A stretch of 9,617 nucleotides of DNA from an uncultured bacterium (GCA_903916135.1 CAIWVT010000083.1:1-9617), one strand, 5' to 3'; counted from the first letter of the stretch, positions 1 to 6,356 are shown. Notes: generated by a model not told the origin, from the letters alone. Numbers and translations: made by a program.

Positions 1-140
1 AATTTTTATTTAGCGTATTTATATCTTTATCATATTGTTTATCAATCTATAATAATCGAATTGAAGTTTAATTTGCTCCATGTATTTTTTTCTTTCATAA
101 AAATAAATTTCTTTTTTCTTTTTTATTACATAAAATGAAT

Positions 141-148
141 TACCTTTG
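141..148 (+). promoter_or_regulatory. Bacteroidetes -7 promoter element (TAnnTTTG)
   Basis: TACCTTTG matches the Bacteroidetes sigma-A -7 consensus TAnnTTTG exactly and lies 25 bases before the ATG at 174. This would give a short AT-rich 5' leader of about 15-20 bases. No TTG or TTTG -33 element is visible 17-23 bases upstream; the region there is a T-rich run instead. The upstream DNA (1-140) is very AT-rich and shows no gene. The call rests on the consensus match and position only. Confidence 0.5.
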
Positions 149-173
149 ACGCAATTTTTTAAATATATTTAGT

Positions 174-1130
174 ATGAAAGGTTGGCAAGGTGCTTATAAT
201 TGGTTTATTTACCCTATGGAAGGGAGTCTTGAAAATAGCGTAAACATTGTGGTTTACCATTTATTTCGTTTAGACAAACACAAAACAGATGGTCCGTGGC
301 AATTGGCTATGTTCAATGATTTTTCTGTACCGGCGAATCAATATATTTCAAAATTTGGTTTGTTGTCGGGCGATAAGGAAGCGCAAATCAAGTTGACAGA
401 TTTTTTTGAATCCGAATTTAAAGAAATGAGTTCCAAATTAGATGAATTTGATGATTTGGTTCGCCTCGTTCATCCTGTTAATTCTGAAAAATATGACTTG
501 ATTTGGGGAGACACCCGTGATCGTTTCTATAAGGGTTCGTATGAGTTACGTTTGGCTAATTTGGAAGGTTTGGCTACTGAAATGACCACCCAATTAGTTC
601 CTGATGGCGCTACGGCGGTGTTGGATTATAGAACTTTGATTATTACCAAGCATAAAACGCAACAAGAACGCATAGATGCAGTGGGTTCAGACCGACAAGC
701 TATGAACCAATTGCGTCAAACCTTGATTAAAAAGCTGAATAAGAATAGAGGTGGATTGATTTTTAATTTTGGCGACTATGATGATTGTCAGCGCAGAGTG
801 AATTCCTATTTTCCATTGAATATTTTGGGAGACCGCAGCATGAAAGGTCATTATCAACTGATAATTCCTAAAAGCGATTTCCGTAAAATTTGTATTCATG
901 GGTGGAAACCGGGTGAAAAAATATATCTTGAAATTGTAGGGGCAGATTTGTGGATTAGCACGTCTGACAATGCCGATGGTCCTATCACTTCGGGCTATCA
1001 TGCTGTGGCAGGAACCGCTGTTACGATTGACCCTTTGCTGATTGGCGACCTCTCAAAGAAATATGTCATCGCTACCAACGTCAACATGACCGAATCTTGC
1101 GATTTGATTTTCAACATCATTAGACCATAA
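174..1130 (+). CDS. Uncharacterised 318-residue protein
   Basis: I do not recognise this family. The ATG at 174 follows a -7-type promoter element at a sensible distance and has no Shine-Dalgarno sequence, which is normal in Bacteroidota. There is no signal peptide and no membrane segment, so it is probably cytosolic. The N-terminal half (about 50-190) reads as mostly helical and charged, with an acidic stretch near 76-95 and a basic helix near 180-192 (LIKKLNKNRGG). The C-terminal third (about 225-318) is rich in alternating hydrophobic residues and glycine (for example YQLIIPKSDF, KIYLEIVGADLWIS), suggesting a beta-sandwich-like domain. There are two cysteines (204 and 240) plus one at 309, with no metal-binding spacing. 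It appears to be monocistronic, followed by a hairpin. By eye its first half is more AT-rich than the downstream genes, which may hint at a separate origin. Function unknown. Confidence 0.8.
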   Translation: MKGWQGAYNWFIYPMEGSLENSVNIVVYHLFRLDKHKTDGPWQLAMFNDFSVPANQYISKFGLLSGDKEAQIKLTDFFESEFKEMSSKLDEFDDLVRLVHPVNSEKYDLIWGDTRDRFYKGSYELRLANLEGLATEMTTQLVPDGATAVLDYRTLIITKHKTQQERIDAVGSDRQAMNQLRQTLIKKLNKNRGGLIFNFGDYDDCQRRVNSYFPLNILGDRSMKGHYQLIIPKSDFRKICIHGWKPGEKIYLEIVGADLWISTSDNADGPITSGYHAVAGTAVTIDPLLIGDLSKKYVIATNVNMTESCDLIFNIIRP

Positions 1131-1139
1131 TTTCTCCTT

Positions 1140-1190
1140 CATAAAATGATGCGCTCCATCTTCTTTTTCAGAAGATGCGATTTCTTTATG
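1140..1190 (+). terminator. Possible hairpin terminator after the 318-residue gene
   Basis: Ten bases after the stop codon, CATCTTCT (1157-1164) and AGAAGATG (1170-1177) form a perfect 8-bp stem with a 5-base loop. It is nested in an outer pairing of CATAAA (1140-1145) with TTTATG (1185-1190). A T-rich run follows only loosely, so this is a weak intrinsic terminator or an mRNA 3' end stabiliser. The pairing is directly visible; the function is inferred. Confidence 0.4.
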
Positions 1191-1288
1191 CCTATATTTT
1201 GAGGGATAAACAGAGTGCATTTCGCCGGATGTTTTGCCTAATTTCGAAAATAATTTCCTTCGAACAATCAATTTATTGTTTCATTTCG

Positions 1289-1296
1289 TATCTTTG
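1289..1296 (+). promoter_or_regulatory. Promoter-like -7 element upstream of hairpins
   Basis: TATCTTTG matches TAnnTTTG. The context is T-rich upstream, with TTG at 1276-1278, only 10 bases away and too close to be a standard -33 element. If active, transcription would begin near 1302, just before the alternative hairpins at 1316-1363 and about 430 bases before the next gene. This would mean an unusually long 5' leader or a separate small transcript. It is also the only such element I see upstream of the GT-C/TPR gene. Confidence 0.35.
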
Positions 1297-1315
1297 TAAA
1301 TTCTTTTTTTGAAGG

Positions 1316-1363
1316 GGTGATACGAATAGGTCTATCACCACAAAAGGAAAAGGAAAGTATCAC
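1316..1363 (+). promoter_or_regulatory. Mutually exclusive hairpins in a putative leader
   Basis: GGTGATA (1316-1322) can pair with TATCACC (1333-1339), 7 bp with a 10-base loop. The overlapping segment GTGATAC (1317-1323) can instead pair with GTATCAC (1357-1363), 7 bp with a 33-base loop. The two structures compete for the same left strand, as in attenuators and riboswitches. It sits right after a TAnnTTTG element. No known riboswitch class is recognised, and the alternative is simple chance repetition of TATCAC. Confidence 0.25.
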
Positions 1364-1453
1364 GAATTTATTTTTTCACTAAAAAGCAATTGAATGTAAA
1401 TAATTCATTAGTAAGATATGACGTCACTTCGAAAACCACAAAGAAAAAAATAA

Positions 1454-1553
1454 GCACAAAGGCACAAGGACACAAAGTAACACAAAGCACTTTAATGCTG
1501 CTTAAGCAACTTGAAAAAACTTTGTGTTTCTTAGAGTCTTAGTGTCTTTGTGT
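1454..1553. repeat. Octamer-built inverted repeat (CTTWGWGT family)
   Basis: The right arm (1520-1553) is four octamers, CTTTGTGT, CTTAGAGT, CTTAGTGT and CTTTGTGT, with a 2-base spacer (TT) after the first. The left arm (1454-1487) is the mirror image: GCACAAAG, GCACAAGG, ACACAAAG, a 2-base spacer (TA), then ACACAAAG. The arms pair at 27 of 34 positions around a 32-base middle that contains the palindrome TGCTTAAGCA (1499-1508). It resembles dispersed 'cttagtgtctttgtg' words I remember from many Bacteroidetes intergenic regions. The function of those words is not known to me. Confidence 0.75.
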
Positions 1554-1591
1554 TAGCATGAGGACTTTTCGGAGATGGCTTAAAAATTAAA

Positions 1592-1627
1592 CTTAGTGTC
1601 TCTTAGTGCTCTTAGTGCCTCAGTGGT
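1592..1627 (+). repeat. Second block of CTTAGTG words
   Basis: Four consecutive units, CTTAGTGTCT (1592), CTTAGTGCT (1602), CTTAGTGCCT (1611) and CAGTGG (1621), repeat with a 9-10 base period. They share the CTTAGTG core with the right arm of the inverted repeat 40 bases upstream and have the same orientation. No matching left arm is seen nearby, so this looks like a solitary arm or half-element of the same family. Confidence 0.65.
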
Positions 1628-1734
1628 ATATTTTCATCCATCAGCGCAAAATTCACCAAGAAAAACTAAACACCTAAACCGAATAAAATCTCAAAAATAA
1701 AATCATAAATCAAACGAAATTCATTTTGACCGCT

Positions 1735-3729
1735 ATGGCACATCCATCAAAAAAGAACAAAACACCCGCAACAAAAAGAACAGCCCCTTCCGTTCAAAAG
1801 CTTCCGCAGAAATCGCCACGGAAGTTCAACTATACACTTATTTTTGTGGTGATTGGATTGCTATTGCTCACCTACATCAGTTTTTATCCATCGCTCAAAA
1901 ACGGCTTCACCAATTGGGACGATCCGGGTTATGTCACCGAGAATGAAAACATTATGCATCTCAATGCGCCTGCCGTCAAAAACATGTTTTCGCATTTCAT
2001 GATGAGCAACTATCATCCCCTCACGATGCTTTCTTTGGCGATGGACTATCAGGCTGTGAAGCTCGACCCCTCCCGCTATCATCTTGTGAATGTGTTGCTT
2101 CACCTGTTGAACACTTTGTTGGTTTTTTTGTTTATCTATAAACTCTCCAACAAAAAAATCCTGGTTGCCGCCATCGTCGCCTTGCTGTTTGGCATACATC
2201 CCATGCATGTTGAATCGGTCTCTTGGGTGTCGAGCCGCAAAGACGTACTGTTTGCATTTTTCTTTTTAGGGGGATTGATAACCTATCTCAATTATGTGAA
2301 ACGCAACAAACTACAACTGATTTTTTATGCGCTTACGCTGATACTTTTCGTGCTCTCGGCATTGTCGAAGCCCGCTGCAGTTACCTTTCCCGTCGTTTTA
2401 CTGTTGATAGATTACTATCAGAAACGCAAATTTGATTGGAAATCTATCGCGGAAAAAGTTCCGTTTTTCCTCATTGCCATCGTTTTTGGCATTCTATCCA
2501 TCCGCGCACAGTCGGACGCCTCCGCCATCTCAACTTGGAGCGTCATGGGTTTGCGATATCGTTTCCTTTTTGCATCCTATGGCTTCATGGCTTACCTGTT
2601 TAAGTTCCTAATTCCGATACATCTGTCGGCGGTTTACCCTTACCCTGTCACCTTTCCGATTACAGAAACTTTGCCCATCATCTTCTATATCACACCCGCC
2701 TTGGTTGTCGGAATTGGATTCCTATTATACAGATCGCTACGGATTTCGCGCCTCTATGTGTTTGGTTTTCTGTTTTATTTGGTCAATGTGGTGCTTGTGC
2801 TTCAGTTTGTTTCCGTGGGCGCGGTCTTGATGGCTGATCGCTATGCCTATCTGCCCTACATCGGCTTGGCGTTCATCGTGGCGATGGAGCTGCAACGCTT
2901 CTATCAAAGCAAAAACCTCAATCCTGCCATACTGAAACCCTTGAAAATGTGCGTTACCGCGATATTAGTGTGTGCCGCCCTTGTTTTTATGGTGATGACT
3001 TTCCAACGGACAAAAGTGTGGCGCAACAACGAGAGATTGTGGACCGACGTCATCAACAAATATCCCCTCAAAGCGGAGACGGCTTACCTCAATCGGGGCA
3101 ATTATTACGCCCGCGAAGCCAATCAATACGAGAAAGCGATGCAGGATTATAACACATTTATCTCCATCAACACCCATAATGCCTCAGTTTTCAGCAACAG
3201 GGGGAATCTTTTCGGATTGATGAAACAGTATGACAAATCTTTGGAGGATTACCAAAGAGCGCTTGCCATTGACTCCAACTTTTCGGATGCTTTGGTCAAT
3301 AGTGGCACCACGTATATGACGATGCGGCAGTATGAGCGTGCCCTTACGTTCATCAATAGAGCCATCCGAATCAATCCCAACAAGCTTTTAAGCTTCCAAA
3401 ACCGCGGATTTTGCAATATGAGTCTTGGCAGAAACCAAGAAGCCCTTAAAGATTTGGATTATATGATATCAAGAATGCCCGACGACTTCCTCAACTATTT
3501 TTATAGAGGCATCACCTTTTATAACTCCCAAAAATATCAGGAAGCTTTGGCAGATTTCAGCAAAACCATCGCGCTCAATCCTACGCATGGCGAAGCGTAT
3601 AGCAATCGTGCACAGACCTATAACAAATTGGGAGATTTCAAAAACGCTTTGAACGACGCCCTGAAAGCGCAATCTCTCCAACAAGCCGTGAATCCAGATT
3701 TTATCAATTCTTTGAAAGCAAAACAGTGA
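1735..3729 (+). CDS. TMTC-like GT-C membrane glycosyltransferase with C-terminal TPRs
   Basis: This is a polytopic membrane protein of 664 residues, probably a lipid-linked-sugar glycosyltransferase of the GT-C fold. A basic cytosolic tail (1-33) precedes the first membrane helix (about 34-53). A loop then carries the WDD motif (61-63); an acidic pair in this first loop is the usual GT-C catalytic signature. Further family-like motifs are HPMHVESVSWVSSRKD (155-170), ADRYAYLP (367-374) and VWRNNERLW (428-436). Roughly ten or so hydrophobic helices run to about residue 421. Six tandem TPRs occupy about 447-654 (typical cores NRGNYY, NRGNLF, NRAQTY). This architecture matches eukaryotic TMTC O-mannosyltransferases and many uncharacterised bacterial proteins; the actual sugar and acceptor are unknown. 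I chose the ATG at 1735 over a TTG at 1726. Its stop overlaps the next gene's start. A protein substrate, perhaps the exported product of the next gene, is inference. Confidence 0.85.
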   Translation: MAHPSKKNKTPATKRTAPSVQKLPQKSPRKFNYTLIFVVIGLLLLTYISFYPSLKNGFTNWDDPGYVTENENIMHLNAPAVKNMFSHFMMSNYHPLTMLSLAMDYQAVKLDPSRYHLVNVLLHLLNTLLVFLFIYKLSNKKILVAAIVALLFGIHPMHVESVSWVSSRKDVLFAFFFLGGLITYLNYVKRNKLQLIFYALTLILFVLSALSKPAAVTFPVVLLLIDYYQKRKFDWKSIAEKVPFFLIAIVFGILSIRAQSDASAISTWSVMGLRYRFLFASYGFMAYLFKFLIPIHLSAVYPYPVTFPITETLPIIFYITPALVVGIGFLLYRSLRISRLYVFGFLFYLVNVVLVLQFVSVGAVLMADRYAYLPYIGLAFIVAMELQRFYQSKNLNPAILKPLKMCVTAILVCAALVFMVMTFQRTKVWRNNERLWTDVINKYPLKAETAYLNRGNYYAREANQYEKAMQDYNTFISINTHNASVFSNRGNLFGLMKQYDKSLEDYQRALAIDSNFSDALVNSGTTYMTMRQYERALTFINRAIRINPNKLLSFQNRGFCNMSLGRNQEALKDLDYMISRMPDDFLNYFYRGITFYNSQKYQEALADFSKTIALNPTHGEAYSNRAQTYNKLGDFKNALNDALKAQSLQQAVNPDFINSLKAKQ

Positions 3730-5006
3730 GAAAATACCTCCGCAACCCAATTTTAAGTGGGATAATATGTCTCATCCTATGGCAAACGATATCGTTACGC
3801 GTTGATGGGCAATCCAATTCTGCGATAATTTTCGATCAACATCAGTCGGCAGTGTTCGGGTCCTATAATTTGCTCACCTTGCATCGCGGGCTATATACTT
3901 TGGAGGACAAATACATCCCCAATAAGCCCTTTCGCGAGAACAATTTTTGGAAAAAGACAGCTGGTTTCGGCTATCGTTTGGTGAAACTCTTGGCGTTGGA
4001 TGCGCAAATAGATCATCTGATGGCGCTCACGCAGCACGAGGTGTTTGGTCATGGTTCCCGCTTCCGCGAATTGGGCTACACGGGCAATTCCTTCAACCTC
4101 AATATGTATTTTCCTTTCGGGAATGGCTCAGGCTTTGCGCGATGGGGTACGTTGGGTTCCAAATATACCTACCCCACCACTCAGGAAGTGATGACCATGC
4201 AACTCAGCGGTGTGGGCGGCGAAGCCCAACTTGCCAACGACCTCAGCGCACAAATCCTCTCGGACGATACCCTTCACTATCGTCAAGGAATGCTCTATTT
4301 GATTGCGCAAAACAATCTGTTGCTCTACACATTTTATACCCGCTTCACCCCAACAAAAAACCTCAAGGCGGGCAACGATATGGTGAATTATATGAATCAA
4401 ATCAATTATCTGTATTTGATTCCTGTCGGGAAAAAGTATAATATCACACGGCTGTCCAACCAAAGTTTGCTCGCTTTAGCCAATCCTTTGCAGGCGTACG
4501 CGGCGTTTTCCATCCTTTATACCTACGGCATCAAAGGGCAAAGCCAACTGAAGCGCCTCCCGATGATACGCATGGGCAAGGTACGATATTTGCCTGCACT
4601 TGGCTATGCCCTCAGTCCCTTTGGAGGCGAGTTTCACTTCATCAATTATATCCGTTACAAAAGTATTTTGTTCTGTGGCGACTTCAGCCTTGGCGACAAC
4701 ACCTTCAAAGATTTCTACGGCATCTCGCTGAAAGGCTACAATATCTTGAATCTGAAATGGCTCGCCCTCAATGCTCACCTCGACTTTTGGAATCAACCGA
4801 AATTTGAGTTGGATTCTTACCAAAAACCCGCAGTAGGAAACTACCCCGGCGCCGCCGCAAAGTTGGATGTGATGCTCCATCCGTTTAAACTGCCCCACCA
4901 ACTCGGCATCTTCCTGCAAACGGGCTACAAATCGAAAGGCTATCTCTTGGGAGAGACATTAGCGTCCTCCTTCATCTTGCGCTATGGCATAAGCATGCAC
5001 TTTTAG
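3726..5006 (+). CDS. Exported HExxGHG-motif protein with beta-barrel-like C-terminus
   Basis: This 426-residue protein belongs to no family I can name with certainty. The GTG start gives a full signal peptide (basic MRKYLRNP, then a hydrophobic core at about 9-22, likely cleavage near VDG-QS at 28/29); any later start would remove it. There is no lipobox. The segment HEVFGHGSRF (104-113) has the HExxxH spacing and GHGS extension of the M49 dipeptidyl peptidase III zinc site, and GGEAQLA (164-170) could supply the third ligand, Glu166. The rest does not resemble DPP III, which is longer and cytosolic. From about 285 to the end the sequence alternates hydrophobic and polar residues in strand-length stretches and ends in Phe, as outer-membrane barrels do. 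It overlaps the preceding gene by GTGA, suggesting translational coupling. It may be a membrane-bound metallopeptidase or a metal-binding structural protein; activity is not established. Confidence 0.85.
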   Translation: MRKYLRNPILSGIICLILWQTISLRVDGQSNSAIIFDQHQSAVFGSYNLLTLHRGLYTLEDKYIPNKPFRENNFWKKTAGFGYRLVKLLALDAQIDHLMALTQHEVFGHGSRFRELGYTGNSFNLNMYFPFGNGSGFARWGTLGSKYTYPTTQEVMTMQLSGVGGEAQLANDLSAQILSDDTLHYRQGMLYLIAQNNLLLYTFYTRFTPTKNLKAGNDMVNYMNQINYLYLIPVGKKYNITRLSNQSLLALANPLQAYAAFSILYTYGIKGQSQLKRLPMIRMGKVRYLPALGYALSPFGGEFHFINYIRYKSILFCGDFSLGDNTFKDFYGISLKGYNILNLKWLALNAHLDFWNQPKFELDSYQKPAVGNYPGAAAKLDVMLHPFKLPHQLGIFLQTGYKSKGYLLGETLASSFILRYGISMHF

Positions 5007-5071
5007 GGAGGGCTTGATGGTGGTCTTTCCTTTTTTTTGATAGATTGGGATACCGTAGGTTGTTAGGGATT

Positions 5072-5239
5072 AAGATCCAAGACCCAAATTCCAAAACCCA
5101 AATTCCAAGGAGGCAAACATTTTAGGATAAGGTAATAATATCTCTAACACGAAAGAAAAAAGAAACACAATAATTCAAAACACCATCAGCTACCAATCCC
5201 CCTTGGTATTTGGAGCTTGGAATTTGGTATTTGGATCTT
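5072..5239. repeat. 39-base-arm inverted repeat between convergent genes
   Basis: The left arm (5072-5110) and right arm (5201-5239) are inverted copies matching at 32 of 39 positions around a 90-base AT-rich middle. Each arm is itself a tandem of 14-base units: CCCAAATTCCAAAA then CCCAAATTCCAAGG on the left, and the inverted equivalents on the right. It fills the gap between the convergent genes ending at 5006 and 5248, the right arm stopping 8 bases short of the hldD stop codon. It could act as a bidirectional transcription terminator or mRNA 3' stabiliser, or be a dispersed repeat of a non-autonomous mobile type. I remember similar 'ttggaatttgg' words from Bacteroidetes intergenic regions. 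Confidence 0.75.
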
Positions 5240-5247
5240 CTAAACGC

Positions 5248-6222
5248 TTAGTAATATTGCTTATTAATCAGATAGGATTGCACATAATCGTCGATGCCTT
5301 CTTCCAAGGAAGCAAATTCCAAATCGTAACCTATGGCGCGCAGTTTATCCATCTTAGCTTCGGTGAAATATTGGTATTTGTCGCGAATGTCGAGGGGGGT
5401 ATCCACGAAGTCTATCTTCGGCTCGAGGCGCATGGCTAAAAAGGTGTTGTTCACCAAGTCGAGAAAGGTGCTTGCTTCGCCTGTGCCCAAGTTATATATG
5501 CCCGAATGTTTCGGGTTGAGATAGAAAAACAGACACACTTTCACCACATCTTTCACATAGATAAAATCGCGTTTCTGATGTCCGTCGGCGATGCCTTCTT
5601 TGTGGGAACGAAACAACTGCATACGCCCCGTTTCGTTGATTTGATTGAAGGCATGAAACACCACAGAAGCCATCCGTTGCTTGTGGAACTCATTCGGACC
5701 ATACACATTAAAGAATTTCAAGCCTGCCCAAAAAGGTGGCGTGGTGGTTTGGGTGATCACCCATTTATCGAAATCATTTTTCGATTCGCCATAGGGGTTC
5801 AAAGGTTTCAGTTGCGGAATCAGCGACACATCATCGTCGTAGCCCAATTCGCCAAGCCCATAAGTAGCCGCAGAAGATGCGTAAACCATAGGAACCTGAT
5901 ATTCGGTACACAACTGCCACACGCTTTTCGAGTAATTGAGATTGAGTGTATCAAAAATACTCTTGTCAAATTCCGTAGTGTCGGTGCGCGCTCCCAAATG
6001 AAACACAAACTCAACCGCGTCGTGATTCTGACGAAACCAATCGAAGAACACATCGCGTTGCACATGGTCAATATAGGACTTGCTATCTATATTCACCAAT
6101 TTATATCCCTTGAAGAAATCATCCACAATGATGATATCCTTGATGCCTTTATTGTTTAATTTCGCAAGCAAACAACTACCAATAAATCCTGCTGCTCCTG
6201 TGATTACGATTACCTTACTCAT
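5248..6222 (-). CDS. hldD: ADP-L-glycero-D-manno-heptose 6-epimerase
   Basis: HldD (RfaD) converts ADP-D-glycero-beta-D-manno-heptose to the L-glycero epimer, the last step in making the activated heptose used for the LPS inner core, in the cytosol. This is an extended short-chain dehydrogenase/reductase of 324 residues, a normal length. The Rossmann dinucleotide motif TGAAGFIG lies at 8-15, acidic residues follow the second strand (VDD, 33-35), the active-site serine region SSAATYG is at 116-122, and the catalytic YGESK is at 144-148. Family-specific blocks are KFFNVYGPNEFHKQRMAS (169-186) and LFRSHKEGIADGHQKRDF (203-220). The start ATG at 6222 is the only sensible one, since the Rossmann motif follows at once. 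It lies 134 bases downstream of secA on the same strand, with repeats between, so co-transcription is possible but unproven. Confidence 0.95.
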   Translation of the reverse strand: MSKVIVITGAAGFIGSCLLAKLNNKGIKDIIIVDDFFKGYKLVNIDSKSYIDHVQRDVFFDWFRQNHDAVEFVFHLGARTDTTEFDKSIFDTLNLNYSKSVWQLCTEYQVPMVYASSAATYGLGELGYDDDVSLIPQLKPLNPYGESKNDFDKWVITQTTTPPFWAGLKFFNVYGPNEFHKQRMASVVFHAFNQINETGRMQLFRSHKEGIADGHQKRDFIYVKDVVKVCLFFYLNPKHSGIYNLGTGEASTFLDLVNNTFLAMRLEPKIDFVDTPLDIRDKYQYFTEAKMDKLRAIGYDLEFASLEEGIDDYVQSYLINKQYY

Positions 6223-6229
6223 TGTGTTA

Positions 6230-6277
6230 GTGATTTTAGATTTGTGATTTTAGATTTGTGAATTAAGATTTGTGATT
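6230..6277. repeat. 14-base tandem repeat (GTGATTTTAGATTT)
   Basis: Two identical 14-base units (6230-6243, 6244-6257) are followed by a third with two changes (GTGAATTAAGATTT, 6258-6271) and a partial fourth (GTGATT, 6272-6277). The block starts 8 bases upstream of the hldD start codon, so it lies in the hldD leader. Copy number could vary by slippage. The role is unknown. Confidence 0.75.
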
Positions 6278-6282
6278 CGCGT

Positions 6283-6348
6283 TTACCAAATACCTTTTAC
6301 CATTTACATTTTACGAAAACTATTCACTATTATCTATTCACTATTCTC
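6283..6348. repeat. Further 14-base-period words between secA and hldD
   Basis: TTACCAAATACCTT (6283-6296) and TTACCATTTACATT (6297-6310) match at 11 of 14 positions, with a more distant TTAC-starting unit at 6311. TATTCACTATTATC (6321-6334) and TATTCACTATTCTC (6335-6348) differ at one base. These are two different word families from the one at 6230-6277, yet each advances by 14 bases. The block ends 8 bases from the secA stop codon, so nearly the whole gap between the two genes is repeat. No hairpin terminator for secA is apparent. Confidence 0.6.
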
Positions 6349-6356
6349 TAAAAACC

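Larger units (their letters stand above)
1131..1734. other. Long intergenic region without a supported gene
   Basis: About 600 bases separate the 318-residue gene from the GT-C/TPR gene. I find no credible coding sequence here: minus-strand frames are short and have no recognisable content, and small plus-strand frames are of the order of 10 codons. The stretch holds, in order, a hairpin (1140-1190), an isolated TAnnTTTG element (1289-1296), two alternative hairpins (1316-1363), the 8-bp palindrome TGACGTCA (1420-1427), an octamer-built inverted repeat (1454-1553) and a related repeat block (1592-1627). The final 100 bases before the ATG at 1735 are A-rich and otherwise featureless. Confidence 0.7.

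Noticed and set aside
1053..1271. A 72-codon minus-strand frame running from the 318-residue gene into the gap
   Set aside because: It overlaps the end of a real gene and the hairpin at 1140-1190, and has no recognisable content or promoter.
1418..1453. Tiny 11-codon plus-strand frame (MTSLRKPQRKK) that could be a leader peptide
   Set aside because: It runs into the A-rich edge of the octamer repeat and has no ribosome-binding signal or regulatory codon run, so chance is sufficient.
1454..1627. Short regular repeats considered as a CRISPR array
   Set aside because: Units are 8-10 bases and contiguous, without 25-40 base spacers and with no cas genes in the window.
3947..4441. A 164-codon frame overlapping the HExxGHG gene
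   Set aside because: It lies in another frame of a gene with a signal peptide and coherent protein features. Its own translation is basic and Cys/Trp-rich, as typical shadow frames are.
3726..5006. Assigning the exported protein outright as dipeptidyl peptidase III
   Set aside because: Only the HExxGHGS motif and a possible third ligand agree. Length, signal peptide and the barrel-like C-terminus do not fit M49 enzymes.
5506..6159. A 217-codon open frame on the plus strand inside hldD
   Set aside because: It is antisense to conserved HldD motifs and its translation has no domain features.
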